Below, piece after piece: positions 6,543 through 14,895 of a stretch of 14,895 nucleotides of DNA. Location of the stretch: positions 1 to 14,895 of the forward strand of contig VXZL01000034.1 of the NCBI GenBank assembly GCA_009845505.1. The letters are read 5' to 3'. Below the pieces are notes generated by a model that saw nothing but the letters and a program-made list of their open reading frames with translations, was not told the origin of the DNA and did no database searches. Both the position numbers and the translations under genes were made by a program. This DNA is from Candidatus Poribacteria bacterium (GTDB taxonomy: Bacteria > Poribacteria > WGA-4E > WGA-3G). Numbering within the stretch: position 1 is the stretch's first letter; every line of letters begins with the position of its first letter.

Positions 6543-9500
6543 CTATTCCACAACAAGCACTTTGCCGACAGCGTTTGCGCTATTTCCAGCTGCGTTGATC
6601 GCTTCTAACCGGAAGATATAGAGCCCTCGTGCGACTTGGTTCCCCGCCTGGTTCTCCAAATTCCATTTCACCAATTGGTCGTTCCGTTGCCCTGATACAA
6701 CATCCGGATAGGTCTGCGAGAGGATCATATCCCCACTCCAATCATAGATACTCAAGGTAAGTTCAACAGTCTCTCCGAGTGGTACGTTAACATCAAAGGA
6801 AAAGAATGCGACATCACCTCTGGAGATCCTGAGTGGATTTGGCCATCCAAACGTCGGTTCTCGGAATGTCAGAGATACCGACATGGTATATTCTCCGATG
6901 TCGTAAACCTCGTAATTGCCTGCATTGTCAGTAACGCGAACATCCAAGTCATATTCACCAGAGCGTGTTGGTAGGAAATCAATAGACCAGATGCTCCACG
7001 GCTCCTGTTCAGCGTTGCTATCATCAACAGCAGGGACCGGGTCAATGGGTTGATTATCGGGACCAATCCCGACGATTTCAACAAGCCAGACCCCAGATGC
7101 TGGAACAGAGATTTCGCTATCCCCGACGCGTTGTGTGCCGGTTGGGTCAGAGGCTGTCCCTTCCAAAGGCAGTGCTGCATCGGTGAGTTCAGTCTCACCG
7201 CCATCACTTGTTACAGCAGCAGTAGGCACCGTCGTTTCATAAAGAAATTCCGTTGTAATAGAATCGGTGGGTGCGAATCCGAGGAGTTCAGAGTCGTTTC
7301 CGACACTAATAACTGTAATTTGATAAATCCCTTGGGCTGTTAAACCATCGGATTTGAAGAGGAGCGTATCAATACCATTTTGTTGTGTGTTTCCCGAAAG
7401 TTCAGCACCATCAGGTCCCCTGACGACAATTCTTGACTGAGCGAGGTTAACACCTAAGCCCGTGTCAAACATGTTCGCTTGTATGACGACCCCACCCGTC
7501 GTAGAAACGGCTGTCGGATAATCTATTGCATCAATATCAACGAGGAGTGGCGCATCATTGAGAAGCAAGGCACCTGCATCAATCATCGGTGGGCTGGTGT
7601 CGTAGGTAAAGACTTTTTCATAAGACACATCCCCGTTCCCTGCCTGATCTTTGGGGGTAACCGTCACTCGGTATTCACCATCAGCCGACCCGTTGTCTGC
7701 GAGGGGCACAGCAAGTACGAAACGGAGCGTGGCTTGGTTGTCATCCTCAACGCGTCCGTCAATTTTGGTTGGGTTGGGTGAAACGCGTTCAAGAACGAGC
7801 CACTCTTCATCAACGTTTTCCCAATCAATTCCCGACTGTTCGTCGGTAGGGTTAACCTGAATCTCCGTCAAGGAGTTATTCTCGCCAGGAGAGGCAACAA
7901 GGAGGCTAATCGCTTCAGGCTCAACTTCGGGAACTTCTGTATCATGAGTGAAGGTGAGGAACTGAACATCCCCAATTCGTCCAGATCCACTGATGGGTGT
8001 AAACTCGATGGTATAGATCCCGTCGTCAGACCCGTCTACAGCGAGTGGACGGACGAGGTTATAAATCAACCGGTCAGTCTCACGGACTTGTTGTCCAGCA
8101 ACGACTTGATTTGAAGCATTCAGCAATCGAAGCGTCGAGAGATGGTTCTCATCATCATTTTCAATTGTCACTTCTATACGATCAATTTCTTCGTTGCTAA
8201 ACGCCTCATCCGATGGTGCTGTTGTTGGCGATGTTGAAACAAGCGTGGGCAAACGCCTCGAAAGTTGGAAACTGCGCTCAAAGACGGTCGCGCTTCCGTT
8301 ACCCGCCCGGTCAACGGCTTGTACGCGAATGATGTAGCGTCCATCCTCAATGAGTTGATTGGTATTCAGCGTTAACTGTGTTGCTGCGTTACTAACAAGT
8401 TCACCCGATATTTGTGCGCCATTCGGGTCAATTAGCGTCAACGTAGTCGCTGCCCAGTCTATATCACTCCCACCCTCATCGTTAAGGGTTATCAGTATCT
8501 GTGTACGATCCTCGGTAACGAGAGCACCATCTGCGGGGACAGTACTCACCAAGGTCGGTGCTTGCGTATCGTAGACAATGAGATGTTCAATGCTGAACGT
8601 ATTCCCGGATTTATCCGCTAACTCAACACGGACGGTATACTCTCCATCCATACTCCCATTACGGGACAAGGGTTCATCGAGCGTGAGATAGATCTCGCTG
8701 CTGGTATCATTCGTGAGTTGCGCCGGTACTGGGTTTCCACTCGCATCAAGCAGGCTAACTTTCTGCTCCGACAATTCGAGATCCGCGGGACCAACATCTT
8801 CGACGCTGAAGTGAAACTGTGTTAAGTTGTCGCTGATATATGAGACAGGCTGACTTAAGTCAACAGGATCCGCAAAAGTTATCTGCGGTTCCTGGGTATC
8901 ATAGACAAACTCACGATAGACGGTGTTTCCCTGCCTTCCAGCCTTGTCAATGGGTACGACAAACACGCTGTATCTTCCATCCGTGCTTCCGTCAGAGGTA
9001 AAGGCTGCGGGTTCCCAACCAATCAAACTCTCACCATCAGAACCGAGAAGTCCCGGAACAAGTGCGCCATCTGGAGTTTGCACTTGGATGAGTGAACCCT
9101 GACTACCGAAATCTAATCCCGTTTCCGTTGGATCGAGGAGCGCAGCAATTATAGCCATATTGCTGGCATTGACATAAGCGACCCCTTCCTCCTGCCCACC
9201 TATAATAACCCTATCAATACTCGGCAACGGTATATCAATGATGAATTCATAATTCGCTGCACCCGATGCCGTATTACCGGCTATATCCTGAGGGGTCACA
9301 GACAAGGTGTATGAACCAATTTGCGTCAATTCTAAGAAATCCACAACAACCTTAGAAATACCATCATCTTCTAACGTGAGTAGAATTGCTGCTTCATCAG
9401 GACCGATCAACTCAATCACCGTATTCGAGAAATCAACTTCCGTCAACTCTTCAAACGCAAGCGTGATACTACTAATAGACGCCAAAAACTCAGTCGTTCG

Positions 9501-12500
9501 ATCTGGCACAAGTGCCACCGGCGGATCGGTATTTACCAGAACCGAGGTTAAACGAGGGGCCTTGGAATCATAAACAAATACGTACGCCGAATCTAAACGA
9601 TTCTGTGCTTTGTCAACAAGCGACACTTGTACGGTATACTGACCATCCGCGCTCCCATCCCGAAGGAATGAAGCCGCAAGTGTTAGATAGAGTTCACCCG
9701 CTAACGCATCAAACGTCAGGGTTGTCGGCACAACCGCACCTGAAGCATCCACCAATGCAATCGCTTGGTCCTCAAAAAACAGATCCGCGGGACCCCTATC
9801 TTCAACAGTAAACACAAATTGCCTGAAATCGCCACGGATATAAGAGACAGGGTCACTCAATATTAGCGGAGAGGCTGCCGTTATCCGAGGCTTCTCCGTG
9901 TCATAGATAAATTGACGATAGACCACATCCCCCCGTCTTCCTGCCTTATCAACGGATGTAATTTCTACTGTATACTGTCCATCAGCACTACCGTCTGTCG
10001 GGAGAGATAACGGTTGCCATGTCAACTGGTCAACGCCATTGGACGACATCCGACCCGGCACAACCGCACCTGAAGCACTCGTCACAAGGATACTTGAGCC
10101 TTCACTCCCCAAAGCCAATCCAGTTTCAGTCGGGTCAAGGAATCTAACACTTATTACCACCTTGCCGGCATTGACGTACGCAATGTCGTCCTCTTGTTCA
10201 GCAATAACCACCCTATCAACGCTCGGCGGCGGTATATCCAGAATAAACTCATAACTCGTTGCACCCGATGCCGCATTACCGGCTATATCCTGAGGGGTCA
10301 CAGACAAGGTGTATGAACCAATTTGCGTCAATTCTAAGAAATCCACAACAACCTTAGAAATACCATCATCTTCTAACGTGAGTAGAATTGCTGCTTCATC
10401 AGGACCGATCAACTCAATCACCGTATTCGAGAAATCAACTTCCGTCAACTCTTCAAACGCAAGCGTGATACTACTAATAGACGCCAAAAACTCAGTCGTT
10501 CGATCTGGCACAAGTGCCACCGGCGGATCGGTATTTACCAGAACCGAGGTTAAACGAGGGGCCTTGGAATCATAAACAAATACGTACGCCGAATCTAAAC
10601 GATTCTGTGCCTTGTCAACAAGCGACACTTGTACGGTATACTGACCATCCGCGCTCCCATCCCGCGGGAACGAAGCTGCAGGCGTTAGATAGAGCTGATT
10701 CGTTAATTCATCAAATGTCAGTGTTGTTGGGACAGCATTACCTGCAACATCCGTCAACGTAATCACTTGATCCGCAAAAAACAGATCTGCGGGCCCCACA
10801 TCTTCAACCGTGAACACAAACTGTCTGAAATCACCAGGGATATAAGAAACCGACTCACTTAATACCAACGGAGACCCGCTGGTTATCCGAGGGGTTTCTG
10901 TATCATAGATAAATTGACGATAGACCACATCGCCTCGTCTCCCTGCCTTATCAACGGGTGTAATTTCTACCGTATATTGCCCATCAGCACTACCGTCTGT
11001 TGGGAGAGATAACGGTTGCCATGTCAACTGGTCAACGCCATTGGACGACATCCGACCCGGCACAACCGCACCTGAAGCACTCGTCACAAGGATACTTGAG
11101 CCTTCACTCCCCAAAGCCAATCCAGTTTCAGTCGGGTCAAGGAATCTAACACTTATTACCACCTTGCCGGCATTGACGTACGCAATGTCGTCCTCTTGTT
11201 CAGCAATAACCACCCTATCAACGCTCGGCGGCGGTATATCCAGAATAAACTCATAACTCGTTGCACCCGATGCCGCATTACCGGCTATATCCTGAGGGGT
11301 CACAGACAAGGTGTATGAACCAATTTGCGTCAATTCCAAGAAATCCACAACAACCTCAGAAATACCATCGTCTTCTAAAGTGAGTAGAATTGCCGATCCA
11401 TCAGGCGCCACTAACTGAATCATAGTATTGGCAAAATCAACACGGGTCGCATCTTCAAATTTAAGAGTCATACGACTTATAGGCTCTAAGATCTCGGTAA
11501 CCTGCTGCGGCAGCAGTTCCATCGGCGAAGCCGTACTGGCGATAACGGAAGATAAGTGCGGCACCTGCGAATCATAAACTAACTTATGCGCCGCCTCCAG
11601 ACGATTTTCCGATTTGTCAACAAGGGAAAACGTTATTTGATACGCTCCGTCTGCACTACCATCCCGCCGAAAGGGTTCAGCAAATGTAAAATAGAGTTGA
11701 CTGTTTAACTCATCGATGGTGAGTGTCCCCGCGACAGGTGCTTCGTTAGCATCAAAGAATTCCACGGCTTGATCTTCTAATTCTAAACCCGCGGGTCCTA
11801 CATCTTCGAGGGTGAATTGGAATTGTGAGAAGACACCACCAACATAGGTGACAGGCTGGTTCAATTCGAGCGGTGTCGCAGCAGTAATACGCGGGGTCTG
11901 TGTGTCGAAAACGAACTGTCGATAGACCACCTCGCCCTGCCTACCCGTTGCATCAACAGGCGTAACAGCAACTGTGTAACGTCCATCTGCACTTCCATCA
12001 GTTGGGAGGACGACGGGAACCCACGTTAACTGATTTGTTCCATTGGATGTAGTGATACCCGGTGCCGGAATCCCGGTAGGGTTGGTGACAGTGATAGTTG
12101 AACCGTCCTCACCTAAATCTAATCCAACACCTGTTGGATCCGAGAAGGTAGCCACTATCTGAGAAGCAGTTTCGTTAACGTAAACAATTCCCTCAACATT
12201 TCCATCAATTAAAACGGAACTGACAATAGGCAAAGCGAGATCAATCTGAAACCTATAAACAAAGGGTGCTGTGCTCTGATTGCCCGTCAGGTCTTGGGGT
12301 GTAATTGAGAGAAGATACTCACCGGGCTGCGTCAAGGCTCCAAAATTAAGCGTTAAAGTGGTTTTTCCATCATCAAAACGGTTGATAGGTATATTTCCGC
12401 CAGTTGGATCCGCAAGCGTGACACTTGTATTCTCAAAGTCAACATCGCTGTCGGAACCGAGTAAATTTAGCGATGTGCCGCCGGATGTGGCATCGAAAGT

Positions 12501-14708
12501 TACGATGATTTGTGAGAAACTTGTATCAATGCTTGTCGTCCCACGCGTAGAAAGTAATAATCCGGATTCGGTTGCGACCGCCACACTTTCAATTGCCGGA
12601 AATTGTGTATCTAAAAAGACCGAAAATTCCTGTATGTAACGCTCGCCTTTAAAATCAACAAACGTTGCAGCTATAGTGTATTCGCCATCAGCACTGCCAC
12701 TGCGAGGCACTACAACATCGGTGCTCCAAGTCAAGCGGTTATTTACGGGATCAGTTTCAATTCTTCGTTCTGGAATAACAACGCCCTGCGGGTTTGTGAC
12801 CGTGACAGTTGAGGCGTTGAAATCAATGCCTGAACCGATATAATCAATAAGTTCGACAACGATCATGGGCAAACTATTGACAGTGGTTGCCTCAGGCATC
12901 GTTAATTGTACTTCGGTCCGGCTTTGACTCACGAGATAGAATTCATGGCGAGCCGTCGCACTGACGTTGCCAGCACGGTCGGTCGGTGTAATTTCTATTG
13001 CGTAGGTCCCGTCATCAGAACCGTCCAAGGCAACGGATTCTAACACCGTTAGTGTGGCAGTATCCCTACCATTATTTGTAATATTAACAGGAACCTCTAT
13101 TTGTGTTCCGCCGACATCGTGTGTCAGTCGGAAACTGCTCTGAATGAAATCAATACCACTGGTTACTTCATTCAGGACCACCTGGACCTGTGACAAATCG
13201 CTGACGGTTTCATTCGCTGCGGGGACAGTAGATACAAGGGTTGGCAGCTCGGTATCATAGAGGAGTAGAAAGGTCTCGCTGTCCGAGTTGCCGAGTGTAT
13301 CGGCGAATTGTACATCAAGCCTGTAACTCCCATCCTGATTCACAAGCGGTTCATCCAAAACGTAGGTAATCTGGGTATTCGTTCTATCTACAAAGGTACG
13401 ACCCGCGAGTCGCTCAGTCGTATTTCCATTGCGGATAGCACTAAACTGGATCCGCGTGCCCTGCTCAAAATCGACACCGACCCCAGCATTGCCGTCGCTA
13501 AAAGCGGCAACAATCTGTGTAAGGGGCTGATTGTGGTAAATGGTATCGCCAATTTGGCTAAAGGATCCGCCTCCCTGTGTTGGACTTAAAGAGGTGAGTT
13601 GCGGTGGAAGGTTATCATAAACAAAAGGGACACGAACAGCACTGCTTTGATTACCGGCATTATCAATACCAACAACTTCAACGGTATATTCTCCATCGCG
13701 AAGACCGTCTTTGGGGGATAGCGGTGCCAAAAGTACCCATCGAATTCTATTTCTTCCCGGAAATGTCTGCCGCCCTAAAATCTCACCCTCCGGTCCGGTG
13801 AGCCGAATCGTTGAACCAGAGAGGTTAACACCGTTTTCAAAATTGTCTGCGAGTGTCGCTTCAACAAAATCTAACTGACGGCTGACGCCACTCCCTGGAG
13901 CGATAGTTCCTGTGTTGCCAGCAACGCTCACTAAATTGGGAGCCACATTATCAAAGGTGAATTCCGTTGTCTCTTGAACAAGATTACCGGCTTTATCAAC
14001 AAGTGTGATTGTTAGTGTATAACTTCCATTTTCGGAACGTATGTCTAAAGGGTTCCCTAAACTAAAACTCAGCTGTGTTGTATAATTGAGGTACCCCCTA
14101 CGTACAACACCGCGTGCATTTTTTAAGACGACATTCGTCCGCTGCGCGGCGAAATCAATCGCGCTCCCTTCATCTACGTCCGGTATTACAGTTATGTTCC
14201 GTAAGGGGACATTGATAAGAATGCCATTGGTAAGCAACAGATTTGGATCGTCATTGGCAAATACGCTGGAAATGCGAGGCGGTCTGGTATCTAAAATAGC
14301 CTCAGCGGTTCTTTCCAATACTTCGCCCGGTGCGGCTTCCTTATCAAGAACAACGCTAATTGTATAAGTTCCGTCGGCTAACTGTACATCGTTAGTACGT
14401 CCATCCCAACTGATACGGGCTGACTGTCTCGGGAAGATAGTCCCCCGCCGAATAAGATGTTGATTTGCCCGAACAGTATAAGAATCGCCCTCTATGGCAG
14501 TTTCATCATCAACGGAAAAAATAATATTTAAACGTTCCTTCTCTCCTCTAAAAATCGAATCACCGTTTGCATCAAGTGATAAACTCGTGAGACCTGCCCA
14601 GACATCAGCAGGCACCAACAGAACTGCAAGACAGACGACAAAAACCTGACTTATGATAGCAAGTTTCGGCTTGCAAGCAACGCCGCATATATTTTTAATT
14701 TTTGGCAC
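6543..14708 (-). CDS. Giant secreted Ig-like repeat surface protein with FlgD/T9SS-like C-terminal domain
   Basis: The 2721-residue product starts at GTG (14708) with AGGGAG 6 bp upstream; no in-frame ATG lies nearby. A signal peptide covers residues 1-38 (hydrophobic 16-33, ending DVWA). A first FlgD-like domain (about 40-145, S-W-D-G ... D-G-T-Y) is followed by about 22 Ig-like domains of 100-115 residues. Most end in D-x-A-G-N followed by [F/L]-x-Y-D-T-x-x-P-x-[I/L]. Residues about 704-2054 are four copies of a three-domain super-repeat. D-G-S-x-D-G-x-Y loops recur. The last 110 residues contain W-P-N-P (2621-2624), S-I-Y-D-W-S-G, W-N-L-E-N-Q-A-G, A-R-G-L-Y-I-F-R-L and a final GKVLVVE, as in FlgD-Ig or type IX secretion C-terminal domains. 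The only cysteines are in the signal peptide. The likely role is adhesin or surface stalk, exported with the PorV-like protein encoded just downstream. Ligand unknown. Confidence 0.9.
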   Translation of the reverse strand: MPKIKNICGVACKPKLAIISQVFVVCLAVLLVPADVWAGLTSLSLDANGDSIFRGEKERLNIIFSVDDETAIEGDSYTVRANQHLIRRGTIFPRQSARISWDGRTNDVQLADGTYTISVVLDKEAAPGEVLERTAEAILDTRPPRISSVFANDDPNLLLTNGILINVPLRNITVIPDVDEGSAIDFAAQRTNVVLKNARGVVRRGYLNYTTQLSFSLGNPLDIRSENGSYTLTITLVDKAGNLVQETTEFTFDNVAPNLVSVAGNTGTIAPGSGVSRQLDFVEATLADNFENGVNLSGSTIRLTGPEGEILGRQTFPGRNRIRWVLLAPLSPKDGLRDGEYTVEVVGIDNAGNQSSAVRVPFVYDNLPPQLTSLSPTQGGGSFSQIGDTIYHNQPLTQIVAAFSDGNAGVGVDFEQGTRIQFSAIRNGNTTERLAGRTFVDRTNTQITYVLDEPLVNQDGSYRLDVQFADTLGNSDSETFLLLYDTELPTLVSTVPAANETVSDLSQVQVVLNEVTSGIDFIQSSFRLTHDVGGTQIEVPVNITNNGRDTATLTVLESVALDGSDDGTYAIEITPTDRAGNVSATARHEFYLVSQSRTEVQLTMPEATTVNSLPMIVVELIDYIGSGIDFNASTVTVTNPQGVVIPERRIETDPVNNRLTWSTDVVVPRSGSADGEYTIAATFVDFKGERYIQEFSVFLDTQFPAIESVAVATESGLLLSTRGTTSIDTSFSQIIVTFDATSGGTSLNLLGSDSDVDFENTSVTLADPTGGNIPINRFDDGKTTLTLNFGALTQPGEYLLSITPQDLTGNQSTAPFVYRFQIDLALPIVSSVLIDGNVEGIVYVNETASQIVATFSDPTGVGLDLGEDGSTITVTNPTGIPAPGITTSNGTNQLTWVPVVLPTDGSADGRYTVAVTPVDATGRQGEVVYRQFVFDTQTPRITAATPLELNQPVTYVGGVFSQFQFTLEDVGPAGLELEDQAVEFFDANEAPVAGTLTIDELNSQLYFTFAEPFRRDGSADGAYQITFSLVDKSENRLEAAHKLVYDSQVPHLSSVIASTASPMELLPQQVTEILEPISRMTLKFEDATRVDFANTMIQLVAPDGSAILLTLEDDGISEVVVDFLELTQIGSYTLSVTPQDIAGNAASGATSYEFILDIPPPSVDRVVIAEQEDDIAYVNAGKVVISVRFLDPTETGLALGSEGSSILVTSASGAVVPGRMSSNGVDQLTWQPLSLPTDGSADGQYTVEITPVDKAGRRGDVVYRQFIYDTETPRITSGSPLVLSESVSYIPGDFRQFVFTVEDVGPADLFFADQVITLTDVAGNAVPTTLTFDELTNQLYLTPAASFPRDGSADGQYTVQVSLVDKAQNRLDSAYVFVYDSKAPRLTSVLVNTDPPVALVPDRTTEFLASISSITLAFEELTEVDFSNTVIELIGPDEAAILLTLEDDGISKVVVDFLELTQIGSYTLSVTPQDIAGNAASGATSYEFILDIPPPSVDRVVIAEQEDDIAYVNAGKVVISVRFLDPTETGLALGSEGSSILVTSASGAVVPGRMSSNGVDQLTWQPLSLPTDGSADGQYTVEITSVDKAGRRGDVVYRQFIYDTEKPRITAASPLILSDPVSYIRGDFRQFVFTVEDRGPADLFFEDQAIALVDASGAVVPTTLTFDALAGELYLTLAASFLRDGSADGQYTVQVSLVDKAQNRLDSAYVFVYDSKAPRLTSVLVNTDPPVALVPDRTTEFLASISSITLAFEELTEVDFSNTVIELIGPDEAAILLTLEDDGISKVVVDFLELTQIGSYTLSVTPQDIAGNTASGAANYEFIIDIPLPSIDRVIIGGQEEGVAYVNASNMAIIAALLDPTETGLDFGSQGSLIQVQTPDGALVPGLLGSDGESLIGWEPAAFTSDGSTDGRYSVFVVPIDKAGRQGNTVYREFVYDTQEPQITFADPVDLSQPVSYISDNLTQFHFSVEDVGPADLELSEQKVSLLDASGNPVPAQLTNDTSSEIYLTLDEPLSRNGSMDGEYTVRVELADKSGNTFSIEHLIVYDTQAPTLVSTVPADGALVTEDRTQILITLNDEGGSDIDWAATTLTLIDPNGAQISGELVSNAATQLTLNTNQLIEDGRYIIRVQAVDRAGNGSATVFERSFQLSRRLPTLVSTSPTTAPSDEAFSNEEIDRIEVTIENDDENHLSTLRLLNASNQVVAGQQVRETDRLIYNLVRPLAVDGSDDGIYTIEFTPISGSGRIGDVQFLTFTHDTEVPEVEPEAISLLVASPGENNSLTEIQVNPTDEQSGIDWENVDEEWLVLERVSPNPTKIDGRVEDDNQATLRFVLAVPLADNGSADGEYRVTVTPKDQAGNGDVSYEKVFTYDTSPPMIDAGALLLNDAPLLVDIDAIDYPTAVSTTGGVVIQANMFDTGLGVNLAQSRIVVRGPDGAELSGNTQQNGIDTLLFKSDGLTAQGIYQITVISVGNDSELLGFAPTDSITTEFLYETTVPTAAVTSDGGETELTDAALPLEGTASDPTGTQRVGDSEISVPASGVWLVEIVGIGPDNQPIDPVPAVDDSNAEQEPWSIWSIDFLPTRSGEYDLDVRVTDNAGNYEVYDIGEYTMSVSLTFREPTFGWPNPLRISRGDVAFFSFDVNVPLGETVELTLSIYDWSGDMILSQTYPDVVSGQRNDQLVKWNLENQAGNQVARGLYIFRLEAINAAGNSANAVGKVLVVE
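9273..9608 (-). repeat. 336-bp tract identical to 10275-10610
   Basis: Read side by side, every base of 9273-9608 matches 10275-10610, with mismatches at 9272 and 9609. Identity then continues to 9662. The tract covers the end of one B domain and most of the following C domain. It is coding sequence of the giant gene. Confidence 0.9.
10000..10334 (-). repeat. 335-bp tract identical to 11002-11336
   Basis: Every base of 10000-10334 matches 11002-11336; mismatches flank it at 9999 and 10335. It covers the end of a C domain and most of the A domain. Bases 10275-10334 are common to both identical tracts and so are present unchanged three times in the gene. Confidence 0.9.
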
Positions 14709-14728
14709 TCGTTTCTCCCTTTAGTAGT

Positions 14729-14770
14729 TATCGGCTATCGGTTATCAGTTATCGGTTAAAGAGAGTCTCT
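14729..14770. repeat. Four TATCGGT-type heptamers followed by AGAGA-G-TCTCT palindrome
   Basis: Heptamers TATCGGC, TATCGGT, TATCAGT and TATCGGT (14729-14756) lie in the leader of the giant gene, ending about 8 bp from its ribosome binding site. They run into GGTTAAAGAGA (14754-14764), the reverse complement of 1035-1045, and a perfect palindrome AGAGAGTCTCT (14760-14770). Confidence 0.75.
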
Positions 14771-14850
14771 GCAACAATTTCCTTGACCTTGAACGCTCCA
14801 AGACACGGTTCCCAGTTAGGGATTCTCTAATAACTAAAAACTAACAACCC

Positions 14851-14885
14851 GGGGAATGCCATACGGGGAAGCCCACACGGGCTTC
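14851..14885. repeat. GC-rich hairpin with a short direct repeat, possibly the edge of another element
   Basis: GAAGCCC (14868-14874) and GGGCTTC (14879-14885) form a perfect 7-bp stem with an ACAC loop. GGGGAATGCC (14851-14860) is repeated nearly unchanged as GGGGAAGCCC (14865-14874). The rest of 14771-14895 has no gene. A subterminal hairpin of an IS200/IS605-type element outside the window is one possibility, and a terminator of an upstream gene is another. Neither can be decided here. Confidence 0.4.
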
Positions 14886-14895
14886 ATACCGTTGA

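Larger units (their letters stand above)
8547..12597 (-). repeat. Four tandem copies of a three-domain (C-A-B) super-repeat
   Basis: Units run at about 12597-11561, 11560-10551, 10550-9549 and 9548-8547, the last two spaced exactly 1002 bp (334 codons). Each unit encodes a C domain (LTQ-x-G-x-Y-x-LS-[IV]-TPQD-[IL]-x-GN), an A domain ([DE]-x-x-x-YVN ... DPT-x-TGL ... PTDGSADG) and a B domain (SYI ... EDVGPADL ... DGSADG). Similarity rises toward the middle units and falls in the outer two, as expected for expansion from the centre. Confidence 0.85.

Noticed and set aside
9307..10575. Pair of identical 88-codon frames on the + strand at 9307-9573 and 10309-10575 (and 71-codon frames at 10039-10254 and 11041-11256)
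   Set aside because: They are antisense to the giant gene and are identical only because the underlying 1002-bp repeat is; no ribosome binding sites or protein-like composition.

Overview
The window looks like chromosomal DNA of an uncultured, diderm, free-living or symbiotic bacterium. The mix of genes (PD40 propeller, secreted CBM-like proteins, PorV-like outer-membrane protein, giant Ig-repeat surface protein) and the heptanucleotide/palindromic repeats filling the gaps recall Candidatus Poribacteria and relatives. That assignment comes from memory of the style of such genomes, not from a search. There are no RNA genes, no recognisable transposase and no CRISPR array.

Layout, left to right. 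A 5'-truncated NAD(P)-binding extended-SDR/epimerase-like gene (1-990, +) is followed by three secreted-protein genes on the + strand: a TolB/PD40-type beta-propeller (1076-2035) and two tandem paralogues with a CBM6/35-like jelly-roll domain (2211-2861, 3037-3711). A small minus-strand gene (3566-4123) converges on the second paralogue and overlaps its end. A sigma70-like promoter then leads into nadA, quinolinate synthase (4208-5335, +). Convergent to nadA lies a minus-strand pair, probably an operon: a 2721-residue surface protein (14708 down to 6543) followed 77 bp later by a PorV/PorQ-family outer-membrane barrel (6465 down to 5473). The last 187 bp upstream of the giant gene hold repeats and a hairpin but no gene.

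How it fits together. The giant protein has a signal peptide, about 22 Ig-like domains and a C-terminal FlgD-like domain carrying a W-P-N-P motif, which resembles type IX secretion C-terminal domains. A PorV-like partner just downstream supports an export-and-surface-attachment module. Residues about 704-2054 form four copies of a three-domain super-repeat (C-A-B). Stretches of 335-336 bp inside it are perfectly identical between neighbouring units while the third domain has diverged.

Two less obvious signals stand out. First, the three consecutive secreted + strand proteins, although the propeller is unrelated to the CBM-like pair, all end in the same short tail, [TQ][TQ]-W-G-x-[IL]-[KR]-x, after an unrelated linker. 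This looks like a C-terminal tag. Second, most gaps contain degenerate 7-bp tandem repeats in different sequence flavours. In three gaps these make up the arms of 137-150 bp imperfect palindromes, one of which sits exactly between the convergent nadA and porV-like stop codons.
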